Counted from the stretch's first letter, positions 27,972-37,237 are shown. The stretch is 64,000 bases of DNA from Arthrobacter antioxidans (GCF_023100725.1 NZ_CP095501.1:1116001-1180000), one strand, 5' to 3'. Numbers and translations are program-made. Notes: generated by a model from the letters alone, not told the origin.

Positions 27972-30101
27972 TCACATCTCAAGGGGCCCTGCATCCACTG
28001 TCTCGGGGCTGGTCCGGTTGGTGCCGATCCGCTCCGGGCGGAGATCGATCCGCCGCAGCAGCTGCGCGTTGAGGGCGACGACGATCGTGGAGACGCTCAT
28101 CAGGACGGCGCCCGCCGCGGGGGAGAGGAGGATCCCCGCGAAGGCCAGCACCCCTGCGGCGAGGGGCACGGCCAGCACGTTGTACCCGGTGGCCCAGATC
28201 AGGTTCTGGATCATCTTGCGGTAGCTGGCGCGGGACAGATCGATCATCGCCAGCACCGATCGTGGGTCGTTCCCGGCCAGGACCACTCCCGCCGATTCCA
28301 TGGCGACATCCGTGCCCGCCCCGATGGCGATGCCCACCTCGGCGCGCGCGAGGGCCGGGGCGTCGTTGACGCCGTCCCCGACCATGGCGACCCTCAGGCC
28401 GCGCGCCTGCAGTCCGGCGACCTTCGAGTCCTTGTCCTGGGGCAGGACGTCGGCGAACACCTCGTCGATGCCGAGTTCCGCGCCGACGACGTCGGCCACC
28501 TGCCGTGCGTCACCGGTGATCATGGCGACCTTCACCCCGCGGGACTGCAGGGCCTTCACTGCGGCCCGGGATTCCTCGCGGACCTTGTCCTCGAGCCGGA
28601 GGGCGCCGATCACGGCGCCGTCGCTGATGACGTGCAGCACGGACGCGCCTCGGCCCACCCATGCCTGGACGGTGCCCCCGATGTCCGCAGGGGTGTCGAG
28701 GCCGAGTTCCCTGAGCAGGTTGGGCCCACCCACCATGACGTCGTGGCCGTCGACGGTCGCCCGGACGCCGCGGCCGGTCAGGGAACTGAACCCTGTGCCG
28801 GGGGAGGAGAGGCTTGCCGCAGCCGGATCGGCCTGCGCGGCCGCGGTGATGGCCCGTGCGACCGGGTGCTCGCTGTCCGCTTCCGCGGCCCCGGCCAGCG
28901 CCAGCAGCTCGGCCTCGGTCACGCCGTCGACGGCGGTGGTCGCCGTGACCGCGGGGCGGCCCTCGGTGAGGGTCCCGGTCTTGTCGAACAGCACGACGTC
29001 GACCGTGCGCATGCGTTCGAGTGCCATCCGGTTCTTGATGAGCACCCCGGCCTTCGCGGCGCGTTCGGTGGAGATCGCGATGACCAGGGGGATGGCGAGT
29101 CCCAGGGCGTGCGGGCAGGCGATCACCAGGACGGTGACGGTGCGGATCACCGCGTCGTCCGGACTCCCGAGGAGCATCCAGGCGATGAAGGTCAGGATGC
29201 CCGCACCGAGGGCGAAGTAGAACAGCAGCGCGGCCGCCCGGTCCGCCAGGGCCTGGGCCTTCGAGGAGGACGCCTGCGCCTCGGCCACGAGGCGCTGGAT
29301 CCCGGCGAGCGTGGTCTCCGAGCCGACGGCGGTCACCTCCAGGCGGACCGCGGTGTCGGTCGCCACCGTACCGGCGACCACCGTCTCCCCGACGCCGCGG
29401 GAGACCGTGCGGGACTCCCCGGTGATCATCGATTCGTCGAACTCCGCGGTCCCGTCGACGATCCTCCCGTCCGCCGGGACCCGCGCACCGGAGCGTACGA
29501 GCACGACGTCCCCGGTGACCAGGGAACTCACCGGCACGGTCTCGACCCCGGCCCCGGTGACCCTGTCCGCCTCGTCGGGGAGCAGCGCGGCGAGGGCGTC
29601 GAGGGCGCCGGCGGCCGAGCCGAGGGCCCGCATCTCCATCCAGTGCCCGAGCAGCATGATGACGATCAGCAGGGCCAGTTCCCACCAGAAGTCGAGGTCG
29701 AACCCGCCGATGCCCAGCGTCGTGATCCACGAGGCGACGAAGGCGACGCTGATCGCCATCGCGATCAGCAGCATCATGCCCGGCTGCCGCGACCTGAGCT
29801 CCGACACGCCGCCCTTCAGGAACGGGGTACCGCCGTAGACGAAGATCACCGTGCCCAGGATCGGGGCGATCCACGCGGAGCCGGGGAAGTCGGGCGGCAT
29901 GGACCCGAGCAGCATGGTGAACATGGGGCTGAACGCCAGGACGGGGACCGCGAGGGCCAGGCTGATCCAGAAGCGCTGCCTGAACATCGCCGTCGAATGC
30001 CCGGCGTGCTCGCCCTGGGAATGGACCTGGTGGTCCTCGTCCACGCCGTGATCCTCGTGCCCCGCGGTCGGTGGAGCCTTGGTGGATCGATTCCTGTTCA
30101 T
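27972..30101 (-). CDS. copB: CopB-type copper-translocating P1B-ATPase
   Basis: A 709-residue P-type ATPase that exports copper (or silver). In place of heavy-metal-associated domains, it has a His-rich N-terminal tail (GHEDHGVDEDHQVHSQGEH). The membrane metal motif is CPH (VIACPHALGLAIPL), diagnostic of the P1B-3/CopB group, with a phosphorylation site DKTGTLTEG, actuator TGES, nucleotide-binding HPVARAI and hinge MVGDGVNDAPALA. The start ATG follows AGAAGGAGA. The CsoR-like palindrome 36 bases upstream predicts copper-induced expression. It is read toward the DUF6153, DUF305 and lipoprotein genes on the same strand, which may be partly co-expressed with it. Confidence 0.95.
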   Translation of the reverse strand: MNRNRSTKAPPTAGHEDHGVDEDHQVHSQGEHAGHSTAMFRQRFWISLALAVPVLAFSPMFTMLLGSMPPDFPGSAWIAPILGTVIFVYGGTPFLKGGVSELRSRQPGMMLLIAMAISVAFVASWITTLGIGGFDLDFWWELALLIVIMLLGHWMEMRALGSAAGALDALAALLPDEADRVTGAGVETVPVSSLVTGDVVLVRSGARVPADGRIVDGTAEFDESMITGESRTVSRGVGETVVAGTVATDTAVRLEVTAVGSETTLAGIQRLVAEAQASSSKAQALADRAAALLFYFALGAGILTFIAWMLLGSPDDAVIRTVTVLVIACPHALGLAIPLVIAISTERAAKAGVLIKNRMALERMRTVDVVLFDKTGTLTEGRPAVTATTAVDGVTEAELLALAGAAEADSEHPVARAITAAAQADPAAASLSSPGTGFSSLTGRGVRATVDGHDVMVGGPNLLRELGLDTPADIGGTVQAWVGRGASVLHVISDGAVIGALRLEDKVREESRAAVKALQSRGVKVAMITGDARQVADVVGAELGIDEVFADVLPQDKDSKVAGLQARGLRVAMVGDGVNDAPALARAEVGIAIGAGTDVAMESAGVVLAGNDPRSVLAMIDLSRASYRKMIQNLIWATGYNVLAVPLAAGVLAFAGILLSPAAGAVLMSVSTIVVALNAQLLRRIDLRPERIGTNRTSPETVDAGPLEM

Positions 30102-30136
30102 GGTGTCTTCTCCTTCTCTCCGATGCCCGCAAATAT

Positions 30137-30153
30137 ATACCCCCAGGGGGTAT
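30137..30153 (-). promoter_or_regulatory. CsoR-like copper operator upstream of copB
   Basis: A perfect 17-base palindrome, ATACCCCCAGGGGGTAT, 36 bases upstream of the copB start. The C-run/G-run layout with A/T ends is the usual CsoR-family recognition pattern; CsoR leaves the operator when it binds Cu(I). No csoR gene occurs in this window, so the repressor must be encoded elsewhere. Confidence 0.75.
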
Positions 30154-30238
30154 GCGTCAAGGGCCAGGCCCGCCTCCCGCCCATGGTCATTTCGCGGGGC
30201 CGCGCCTACCGTGGTGGGATCACGCGAGGGGGACTTCC

Positions 30239-31408
30239 ATGAAGCAGTTCAGGGCGCCTGTGGCGCGCATCGTCGTCGAGCCGGGCCGGTATGCCGAGGC
30301 GGAGGACGCCCTCCGGCGCTCCGCCTTCCGGCTCGGCGTGGCACTCATCGCACGCCCCGACGGGAATCAGGTCGCCAGCCCGGTCAGCGCGCTCTATGCC
30401 CTGTCCATGCTGCGCGCCGGCGCGGGGACCACGACGGCGGCGGAGCTGGACGCGGCGCTGGGGCTCCCGGTGGAGCACCATGCGGCGATGAACGCCCTGC
30501 TCGCGACCGTGCAGTACTTCGACGGCGATCCCGCCGCCGTCGACGAGGAGGATCTACCCGGACAGCCCCTGGTGCACCTCGCCAACGCGGTCTTCGTCCC
30601 CGAGGGCGGTGCGATCGGGGAGGCGTTCCTGGACACGCTCGCCCGGTACTACGGCACGGGGGTCCGCCCGGTGGACTTCGCGGACCCCGCCACGCCCGGG
30701 CTGATCGACGACTGGGTGTGGCGGGAGACCGGGGGCCGTGTCGCCAGGGCCCCGCTGGCCGTCGGCCCGGACATCGGGCTGTCCCTGCTGAATGCCGTGT
30801 ACTTCGCCGCGGCCTGGGAGGAGCCGTTCGATCCCGCCGGTACCGGCGAGGACGCCTTCACCCTGGTCACCGGCACGCGGGTCCTCGTCCCGATGATGCA
30901 CGGCTACCGGTGGGTGCGGTATGCCGTGGGACACGACTGGCAGGGCATCGACCTGCCCTACGGGGGCGGGTTCTTCCTGCGGCTCGTCCTGCCTGCCGAG
31001 GGGGTCCTGCCCGGCTGGGACGAGCAGGAGCTGGCCGTGATCGCGGACGGACTCGACGCGGCGGAGAGCATCCGCGTGGATCTCTCGCTGCCCCCGTGGG
31101 AGCACACCCACCACCTGGACCTGATCGAGGTGCTGGCGGGGCTGGGGCTGGCGAAGACCGTGGGCCCGGGCGCCGACTTCGACGCCATCCATCCCGGGCT
31201 CCGCGTCTCGGGGGCTGCCCAGGCCGCGACCATCACGGTCGCCGAGAAGGGCACCATCGCCGCGGCCGTCACCCAGCTGGCCATGATGACGAGCGCCCCG
31301 GTGTCTCCCGAGGTGAGCATCTCCTTCGACCGGCCGTTCGGCTACCAGATCATCCACGAGGACACCGGGCTGCCGCTCTTCCTCGGCACGGTCGCCGATC
31401 CACGCTGA
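30239..31408 (+). CDS. Serpin-family protein (intracellular)
   Basis: A 389-residue serpin. Visible hallmarks are the early NQVASPVSALYALSMLRAGA (helix B region), LVHLANAVFVP, LLNAVYFAAAWEEPFD (strand s3A region), the hinge VAEKGTIAAAVTQ before the reactive loop, and the C-terminal SISFDRPFGYQIIHE with GLPLFLGTVADP. Counting from the conserved hinge glutamate as P17, Thr is at P14, compatible with an inhibitory serpin, and the scissile bond falls near the MMTSA segment. There is no signal peptide, so it acts in the cytosol. ATG at 30239 follows GAGGGGG. The target protease is unknown; bacterial serpins are uncommon, and none of the neighbours is a serine protease. Confidence 0.92.
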   Translation: MKQFRAPVARIVVEPGRYAEAEDALRRSAFRLGVALIARPDGNQVASPVSALYALSMLRAGAGTTTAAELDAALGLPVEHHAAMNALLATVQYFDGDPAAVDEEDLPGQPLVHLANAVFVPEGGAIGEAFLDTLARYYGTGVRPVDFADPATPGLIDDWVWRETGGRVARAPLAVGPDIGLSLLNAVYFAAAWEEPFDPAGTGEDAFTLVTGTRVLVPMMHGYRWVRYAVGHDWQGIDLPYGGGFFLRLVLPAEGVLPGWDEQELAVIADGLDAAESIRVDLSLPPWEHTHHLDLIEVLAGLGLAKTVGPGADFDAIHPGLRVSGAAQAATITVAEKGTIAAAVTQLAMMTSAPVSPEVSISFDRPFGYQIIHEDTGLPLFLGTVADPR

Positions 31409-31433
31409 CGGACACCGCGACGCCCGGGGAGCG

Positions 31434-31709
31434 TCAGCGGACGCTGCGCCGCCAGGATCCGGGGCCCGGCGTCGGACCCAGCCGCAGCAGCGCCCGCCGC
31501 ACCCAGGACCGCCGATGGTTCCGGCCGTCGTCCTCGGTACCGGCTCCCTGCAGGGCGACGACGACGGCGGTGAGCGCCGCGAGCTCCTCGTCGGTGGGGT
31601 TGCCGGACACCACGGAGAGGACCGCCTCGTCCTCCGCGGGGGGAGCGACGGCAGCGCCGTCGCCGGCCCTGGCGCCGGCCGTGTCGTCCCGGGGATCGTG
31701 GCCGGTCAC
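31434..31709 (-). CDS. accE: Acyl-CoA carboxylase epsilon subunit
   Basis: A 91-residue small actinobacterial subunit that improves alpha-beta association. The core [21 protein letters not shown] is the family signature; the N-terminal 28 residues are Ala/Asp-rich and the C-terminus basic ([15 protein letters not shown]). Its GTG start overlaps the beta-subunit stop (GTGA), implying fixed stoichiometry by coupling. The gene's usual downstream neighbour, maf, is 14 kb away here. Confidence 0.93.
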   Translation of the reverse strand: MTGHDPRDDTAGARAGDGAAVAPPAEDEAVLSVVSGNPTDEELAALTAVVVALQGAGTEDDGRNHRRSWVRRALLRLGPTPGPGSWRRSVR

Positions 31710-33301
31710 AGCGGGATGTTCCCGTGCTTCTTGGCCGGGTTGGCCGAGCGCTTGTCGCGCAGGGCGCGGAGGCCGCGCACGATCTGCAGGCGCGTCTCGG
31801 ACGGTGTGATGACCGCGTCCACGTAGCCGAGGGCGGCCGCCTGGTACGGGTTGAGCAGCTCCTCCTCGTACTGCTGGACGACGTCGGCGCGTGCTGCCTC
31901 GACGTCCCCGCCGGCCTCGGCGACGGCCTTCAACTGACCCCGGTACAGGATGTTGACGGCTCCCTGCGCGCCCATCACCCCGATCTGCGCGGTGGGCCAG
32001 GCGAGGTTGAGGTCCGCGCCGAGCTTCTTGGACCCCATGACGATGTACGCGCCTCCGTACGCCTTGCGCGTGATGACCGTCAGCTTGGGGACCGTTGCCT
32101 CTGCGTAGGCGTAGAGCAGCTTCGCGCCGCGGCGGATGATGCCCTGGAACTCCTGGTCCTTGCCGGGCAGGAAGCCCGGCACGTCCACGAGGGTCAGGAG
32201 GGGGATGTTGAAGGCGTCGCAGTGACGCACGAAGCGCGCGGCCTTCTCCGAGGCGTTGATGTCGAGGGTCCCGGCGAACTGCAGGGGCTGGTTGGCGACG
32301 ATGCCGATGGTGTGACCCTCCACCCGGGCGTAGCCGGTGATGATGTTCGGCGCGTACAGCGCCTGCATCTCGAGGAAGTGGGCGTCGTCCACCACCGCCT
32401 CGATGACGGCGTGCATGTCATAGGGCTGGTTCGCGGCGTCGGGGATCAGGGTATCGAGTGCGAGGTCCTCGTCCGTCTCCTCGGGTTCCTCGACGAACGC
32501 CGTCAGCGGGGCCTCGGCGAGATTGTTGGAGGGCAGGAAGTCGAGGAGCTCACGGACGAAGCCGATGGCGTCCGCCTCGTCCGTGGCGAGATACGCGGAG
32601 GTGCCCGTCGTCGTGTTGTGCTGGCGTGCCCCGCCGAGGGTCTCCATGTCCACGTCCTCGCCCGTCACCGTCCTGATGACGTCCGGACCCGTGATGAACA
32701 TGTGCGAGGTCTTGTCCACCATCACCACGAAGTCGGTGAGCGCGGGGGAGTAGGCCGCCCCGCCGGCGCACGGTCCCATGATCAGGGAGATCTGCGGGAC
32801 CACCCCGGAGGCGTGGACGTTGTTGCGGAAGATGTCCGCGAACATCGCCAGCGACGCCACGCCCTCCTGGATGCGGGCGCCGCCGCCGTCGTTGATGCCG
32901 ATCACCGGGCAGCCGTTACGCAGCGCGAACTCCTGCACCTTGACGATCTTCTCCCCGTTCACCTGGCTCAGCGAGCCGCCGTAGACGGTGAAATCCTGGC
33001 TGTAGACGGCGACCAGCCGGCCGTCGACGGTCGCGTACCCGGACACCACGCCGTCGCCCAGGGGTTTCTTCGTCTCCATGCCGAAGGCCGTGGAGCGGTG
33101 CACCGCGAGGGCGTCGAACTCGACGAAGGAGCCCTCGTCCGCGAGGAGGTCGATGCGCTCGCGGGCCGTGTTCTTGCCGCGGGCGTGCTGCCGCTCGATC
33201 GCCTGGGGCCCGGAGGGCTGCTCCGAGAGCTCCTTGCGCCTCCGGAAGTCGGCGAGCTTCCCGGCCGTCGTGGTGAGGTCGGGCTGCAGGTCCTGATGCA
33301 T
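31706..33301 (-). CDS. accD: Acyl-CoA carboxylase beta subunit (carboxyltransferase)
   Basis: A 531-residue carboxyltransferase that transfers the carboxyl group from biotin to acetyl- or propionyl-CoA (AccD5/PccB group). Two crotonase-fold halves are visible: N-terminal with [31 protein letters not shown] and [14 protein letters not shown]-terminal with [20 protein letters not shown] and [20 protein letters not shown]. The start ATG at 33301 begins the MHQDLQPDL family N-terminus; the longer upstream frame crosses the divergent promoter region and is rejected. Works with accA3 and accE; propionyl-CoA preference is likely from similarity but not certain. Confidence 0.95.
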   Translation of the reverse strand: MHQDLQPDLTTTAGKLADFRRRKELSEQPSGPQAIERQHARGKNTARERIDLLADEGSFVEFDALAVHRSTAFGMETKKPLGDGVVSGYATVDGRLVAVYSQDFTVYGGSLSQVNGEKIVKVQEFALRNGCPVIGINDGGGARIQEGVASLAMFADIFRNNVHASGVVPQISLIMGPCAGGAAYSPALTDFVVMVDKTSHMFITGPDVIRTVTGEDVDMETLGGARQHNTTTGTSAYLATDEADAIGFVRELLDFLPSNNLAEAPLTAFVEEPEETDEDLALDTLIPDAANQPYDMHAVIEAVVDDAHFLEMQALYAPNIITGYARVEGHTIGIVANQPLQFAGTLDINASEKAARFVRHCDAFNIPLLTLVDVPGFLPGKDQEFQGIIRRGAKLLYAYAEATVPKLTVITRKAYGGAYIVMGSKKLGADLNLAWPTAQIGVMGAQGAVNILYRGQLKAVAEAGGDVEAARADVVQQYEEELLNPYQAAALGYVDAVITPSETRLQIVRGLRALRDKRSANPAKKHGNIPL

Positions 33302-33470
33302 GAATACTCCGGTCGGCGGGTCGGGGAGGGCGGGCGCCGCAGGGGGATCCCACCCATGACTGGAGGTTTCCGACAACGGACGGCGCGTTCGTCCCAGTCT
33401 AGTGAGGATTCGGGGACCCACCGTTGTAGGACGTCTACAGTTTCCGCTGCCATCACTTAGCCGGGCCACA

Positions 33471-33492
33471 GATGTTACCCACGGGTAACATC
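33471..33492. promoter_or_regulatory. 22-bp perfect palindrome, candidate TetR-type operator
   Basis: Arms GATGTTACCC (33471-33480) and GGGTAACATC (33483-33492) with a 2-base AC centre, in the divergent region between accD (start 33301, minus) and the SDR gene (start 33540, plus). Length and symmetry suit a dimeric repressor of the TetR family, as found at actinobacterial fatty-acid genes. The regulator is not in the window. Confidence 0.6.
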
Positions 33493-33539
33493 GGTGCGTC
33501 GCGGGCCGTCCGGGGCCCGCCGCTGCTTATGGTGGAGCC

Positions 33540-34400
33540 ATGACCGAACGCAACGAAGCGCACGCATCGCAGCCCTCCACCACGCTCGCCGGGCGCACCA
33601 TCCTCATGTCCGGCGGGAGCCGCGGCATCGGCCTGGCCATCGCCCTCCGCGCCGCCCGTGACGGCGCGAACGTGGCCATCATGGCCAAGACCGGGGAGCC
33701 GCACCCGAAGCTCGAGGGCACCGTCTACACCGCGGCGGAGCAGATCGAGGCCGCGGGCGGGATGGCCCTGCCGATCGTGGGGGACGTCCGGAACGACGAC
33801 GACGTCGCCTCCGCCGTGGACGCGACCGTCGAGGCGTTCGGCGGCATCGACGTCGTGGTGAACAACGCCTCCGCGATCGACCTGTCGAAGACCCCCGATG
33901 TGGACATGAAGCGCTACGACCTCATGGCCGACATCAACGTGCGGGGCACCTTCATGCTCAGCAAGTTCGCCCTCGATGCGCTGCGCGGCTCGCAGAACCC
34001 GCACATCCTGACGCTCTCCCCGCCCCTGAACCTCGCGCCGAAGTGGGCGGGCCTGCACCTGGCCTACACCATGGCGAAGTACGGGATGAGCCTGACCACC
34101 CTCGGCCTCGCGGAGGAGCTCAGGGAGGACGGCGTGGCCGTCAACTCGCTGTGGCCCGCCACCCTGATCGACACCGCGGCCATCCGCAACATGCCCGGCG
34201 GGGGTCGCCTCGTGCAGGCGGCCCGTAGCCCCGAGATCGTCGCCGACGCCGCCCACGCCGTCCTCGTCCGTCCCTCGCGCAGCTGCACCGGGAACTTCTA
34301 CACCGACGAGGAGGTGCTGCGCGAGGAAGGCGTCACCGATCTGACCCGGTACAGCCTCGGCGCGCCGGAGGACCGGCTGGTCCCCGACATCTTCCTCTGA
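33540..34400 (+). CDS. SDR-family oxidoreductase (HSDL2-like)
   Basis: A 286-residue classical short-chain dehydrogenase. Cofactor motif SGGSRGIGLAIALRAARDGA near 24, NNAS motif VVNNASAIDL near 106, catalytic Tyr-Lys in YTMAKYGMS (near 178) with the preceding serine position in LTLSPPLNL. The extended C-terminal part resembles hydroxysteroid dehydrogenase-like proteins linked to fatty acid metabolism. It diverges from accD across a shared palindrome, which suggests a lipid-related role. Substrate not known. Start ATG has GGTGGAG upstream. Confidence 0.9.
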   Translation: MTERNEAHASQPSTTLAGRTILMSGGSRGIGLAIALRAARDGANVAIMAKTGEPHPKLEGTVYTAAEQIEAAGGMALPIVGDVRNDDDVASAVDATVEAFGGIDVVVNNASAIDLSKTPDVDMKRYDLMADINVRGTFMLSKFALDALRGSQNPHILTLSPPLNLAPKWAGLHLAYTMAKYGMSLTTLGLAEELREDGVAVNSLWPATLIDTAAIRNMPGGGRLVQAARSPEIVADAAHAVLVRPSRSCTGNFYTDEEVLREEGVTDLTRYSLGAPEDRLVPDIFL

Positions 34401-34441
34401 CGCTCCGGCCGGTGCGGGCGGGGCCGGATAGGATCGATGAC

Positions 34442-35323
34442 ATGTCCTCCCCCTACTCCAATCTCGAGCGCCCCGGCCTGAACCTCGGCGCCCTGAGGAC
34501 AGCCCTGTGCATGCCGGCCGGCCCGTTCCCGCGGCTCGACATCGTGGACACCACCGGCTCCACCAACACCGACCTCGTGGAGCACGCCCAGGTGGAGGCC
34601 GCCGGGTGGCCGGATCTCAGCGTGCTCGGCGCGGAGACGCAGACCGCGGGGCGCGGTCGGCTGGACCGCCGCTGGGTGGCGCCGGAACGCTCCTCGCTCT
34701 TCGTGAGCGTGCTCCTGCGCCCCTTCGACCGGCACGGACGGCCCGTGCCCACCACCGCCTACTCCTGGTTCTCCCTGCTCGCCGCGCTCGCGCTCGCCGA
34801 GAGCGTCGAGGAGCGCACCGAGATCTCCCCGCAGCTCAAGTGGCCCAACGACGTCATCGTGGACGGCCGGAAGCTCGCCGGCATCCTCGCCCAGTTCGTG
34901 CCCGGCGCGGGCGCCGAGCCGCCCGCCGTCGTCGTGGGGGTGGGACTGAACGTCAGCCTCACGGACGACGAGCTCCCCGTGCCCACCGCCACGAGCCTGC
35001 TCCTGGAGTACGCGGGGACCACGGACCGCAACATCCTGCTGAAGTCCTTCCTGCGCACCTTCGCCGACCACTACCGCGCCTTCTGCGACGTGGACGGCGA
35101 CGCCGCCGCGGCGTGGGACTCCGGGCCCTCGCTGCTGGAGCGCATCGGGGCCCGCATGGCGACGCTCGGCCAGGACGTCCGCGCGGAACTGCCCGGCGGC
35201 GTCGTGGTGGCCGGGCGCGCTCTGGCCCTCGACGCCCACGGCGGGCTCGTGGTGCGCGACGACGACGGCGAACGGCACACCATCTCCGCCGGCGACGTGG
35301 TGCACGTGCGCCCGCAGGTGTAG
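34442..35323 (+). CDS. birA: Biotin-[acyl-CoA-carboxylase] ligase
   Basis: A 293-residue biotin protein ligase that activates biotin with ATP and attaches it to the EAMKM lysine of AccA3. The catalytic core has TGSTNTDLVEHA, the biotinoyl-AMP loop QTAGRGRLDRRWVAP, LKWPNDVIVDGRKLAGIL and GVGLNVS, followed by a C-terminal SH3-like domain (GRALALDAHGGLVV). No N-terminal helix-turn-helix is present, so this is a monofunctional class I ligase, not a repressor. ATG at 34442 is preferred over one ten codons earlier. Linkage to accD/accE matches mycobacteria. Confidence 0.95.
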   Translation: MSSPYSNLERPGLNLGALRTALCMPAGPFPRLDIVDTTGSTNTDLVEHAQVEAAGWPDLSVLGAETQTAGRGRLDRRWVAPERSSLFVSVLLRPFDRHGRPVPTTAYSWFSLLAALALAESVEERTEISPQLKWPNDVIVDGRKLAGILAQFVPGAGAEPPAVVVGVGLNVSLTDDELPVPTATSLLLEYAGTTDRNILLKSFLRTFADHYRAFCDVDGDAAAAWDSGPSLLERIGARMATLGQDVRAELPGGVVVAGRALALDAHGGLVVRDDDGERHTISAGDVVHVRPQV

Positions 35324-35325
35324 CC

Positions 35326-35922
35326 GTGCGGATCAGGCTGCTGCCCGGGGAGCGTGTCCTCGTCCGCACCCGGCCCAACCCCCTCCCGCTCGTCGGGCCG
35401 GTCATCGCCGGGTTCCTCATCCTCGCCCTCGGGGGCTTCGGGCTCGGCTACCTCGCCCGGCCGGACCTCCCCGGCGTCCTGGCCGGGTGGCAGCCCGTGC
35501 TCCTGCCGGTGGTGTTCGGCGTCGTGGTGCTGGTCCTGCTGCGGGTGGTGGCGCTGCCGCTGGTCCGCTGGGCCGGCAACCGGTACGTGATCACGAGCAT
35601 GCGGCTCATCCACCGGACGGGGACCGCCCGGCGCGCCGAGCACCAGATCAACCTGTCGGCGATCTCGCAGCTCCAGACGGAGCAGGGTCTGGTCGAGCGG
35701 ATGGCGGGCAGCGGGACGCTGATCGCGGACCTCGGGTTCGACCGGTCGCACGCCTACCGGCACGTTCCGCAGATTGCAACGTTCAAGGAATATGTGGTCC
35801 AGGCGATCGGCGAGCTCCCGCTCACGCGCATGTTCGACGGAGTAGACATGGAAATCGATCCGCAGTACGCCCACGGCGGGACGCCCTGGGTGCAGCAGGA
35901 ATGGAGGGACGCGCAACCGTGA
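35326..35922 (+). CDS. Bacterial PH-domain (YdbS/YdbT-like) membrane protein
   Basis: About 198 residues from GTG (35326), two bases after the birA stop. It begins with RIRLLPGERVLVRTRPNP, then two transmembrane helices (PVIAGFLILALGGFGLGYL and VLLPVVFGVVVLVLLRVV), then a bPH2-type domain (NRYVITSMRLIHRTG, INLSAISQLQTEQG, GTLIADLGF). Such proteins are usually membrane-bound adaptors of unknown function. The C-terminal 45 residues are polar and run into the cyclase gene with a GTGA overlap. A function with the following cyclase is suggested by coupling only. Confidence 0.85.
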   Translation: MRIRLLPGERVLVRTRPNPLPLVGPVIAGFLILALGGFGLGYLARPDLPGVLAGWQPVLLPVVFGVVVLVLLRVVALPLVRWAGNRYVITSMRLIHRTGTARRAEHQINLSAISQLQTEQGLVERMAGSGTLIADLGFDRSHAYRHVPQIATFKEYVVQAIGELPLTRMFDGVDMEIDPQYAHGGTPWVQQEWRDAQP

Positions 35923-37169
35923 CAGTCGAGGACCGCCGCAAGGCCGGGCAGCCCGCAGACCCCGAGGGCGGCGCCCCTATCGCTGCCGGCGAGGCCATCC
36001 GGGCTTCCGGACAGGCCGACGCCCCCGACGCCGCGGCGTCCACGGCGTCGAAGGCCGTCTGGCAGCTGCTGCCCGACATGGCGACCGGCGGCGGCCCGGA
36101 GGCCGGGCCGTCGAGCGCCGCGCCGATCGAACTGGACCGCGAGACGATCCGGCGGCTGGAACGCGAACTCCTCGGGGCCGAGCGCACGCTCAAGCGCCGC
36201 GACATCGCGGCGGGCGCGGGCGTGTCCCTGCTGTCCGCCCGCAAGCTGTGGCGCGCCATGGGCTTCCCCAACATCGGGGACGACGACATCGCCTTCACCG
36301 AGAAGGACCTCGGCGCCCTCACCACGATCATCGACCTGGTGCGCCAGGAGCAGCTCACCGAGGACGCGGCCATCTCCATTACGCGGGCCGTCGGCCAGAT
36401 GACGGACCGCATGGTCGTCTGGCAGATCGAGGCGATCGTGGAGGAGATGGTGGCGCAGCGCGGACTCTCCGACGCCGACGCCCGGAAGACCCTCGTGTCC
36501 GAACTGCCGGACCTCATCGATCCGCTCGAGAAGACGCTGGTCTACGCGTGGCGCCGGCAGATGAACGCCGCGGTCCAGCGGCTGGCGCTCCGCGCCGAAT
36601 CGGGCCTGGCCTCGAGCGAGACGGGCCGCGCGGGCGACGAGCAGGACGCCCCGCTGCCGCTCGCGCGCGCCGTGGGCTTCGCCGACCTCGTCTCCTACAC
36701 GAGCCTGTCCCGGCAGATGAACGAGCGGACGTTGGCGCAGCTCGTGCAGCGGTTCGAGAACAAGAGCGCCGAGATCATCTCCGTGGGTGGTGGCCGGCTC
36801 GTGAAGACGATCGGCGACGAGGTCCTCTACATCGCCGAGTCCCCGGAGGCGGGGGCCGAGATCTCCCTGGCGCTGGCCAAGGCCTTCTCCGAGGACGAGT
36901 TCCTCCCCGCCGCCCGCTGCTCTCTCGTCTGGGGTCGCGTGCTCTCGCGGCTCGGCGACATCTACGGGCCCACGGTCAACCTCGCGGCGCGCCTGACCGC
37001 GCTCGCGGAACCGGGCGAGGTCCTCGTGGATTCCGGCACGGCCGCGACCCTCGCCGCCAACGAGAAGTTCGTGCTCACGCCGCACGAGCCGCGGCAGGTG
37101 CGCGGCTTCGGCGAGGTGCAGCCCGTGACCCTCGCGCGGGGGACCGGCACGGGGATCGTGCTGGACTGA
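35919..37169 (+). CDS. Class III adenylate/guanylate cyclase with N-terminal regulatory domain
   Basis: A 416-residue cytosolic cyclase. The N-terminal Ala/Asp-rich tail (to about 65) is followed by a helical regulatory domain (RRDIAAGAGVSLLSARKLWR, DIAFTEKDLGALTTI), similar to the pH-sensing or fatty-acid-regulated N-terminal domain of mycobacterial Rv1264/Rv2212. The catalytic domain (about 245-405) has the first metal aspartate in GFADLVSYTSLS, the second in VKTIGDEVLY with the purine-binding lysine, and the transition-state Asn/Arg in NLAARLTALAEPGE, so it should be active. Start GTG at 35919, with GGAGGG upstream and GTGA overlap with the PH gene; an ATG six codons earlier lacks RBS. Confidence 0.9.
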   Translation: MTVEDRRKAGQPADPEGGAPIAAGEAIRASGQADAPDAAASTASKAVWQLLPDMATGGGPEAGPSSAAPIELDRETIRRLERELLGAERTLKRRDIAAGAGVSLLSARKLWRAMGFPNIGDDDIAFTEKDLGALTTIIDLVRQEQLTEDAAISITRAVGQMTDRMVVWQIEAIVEEMVAQRGLSDADARKTLVSELPDLIDPLEKTLVYAWRRQMNAAVQRLALRAESGLASSETGRAGDEQDAPLPLARAVGFADLVSYTSLSRQMNERTLAQLVQRFENKSAEIISVGGGRLVKTIGDEVLYIAESPEAGAEISLALAKAFSEDEFLPAARCSLVWGRVLSRLGDIYGPTVNLAARLTALAEPGEVLVDSGTAATLAANEKFVLTPHEPRQVRGFGEVQPVTLARGTGTGIVLD

Positions 37170-37237
37170 TCGCACCACCTCGAGGTCCTGCGGCGGCGCC
37201 TCGGCGTCTCCGGCCGGGTAGAGGGCAGAATGGGGAC

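Noticed and set aside
27897..30242. A 781-codon plus-strand frame opposite copB
   Set aside because: CopB has every P-type ATPase motif on the minus strand; the opposite frame is compositionally a shadow.
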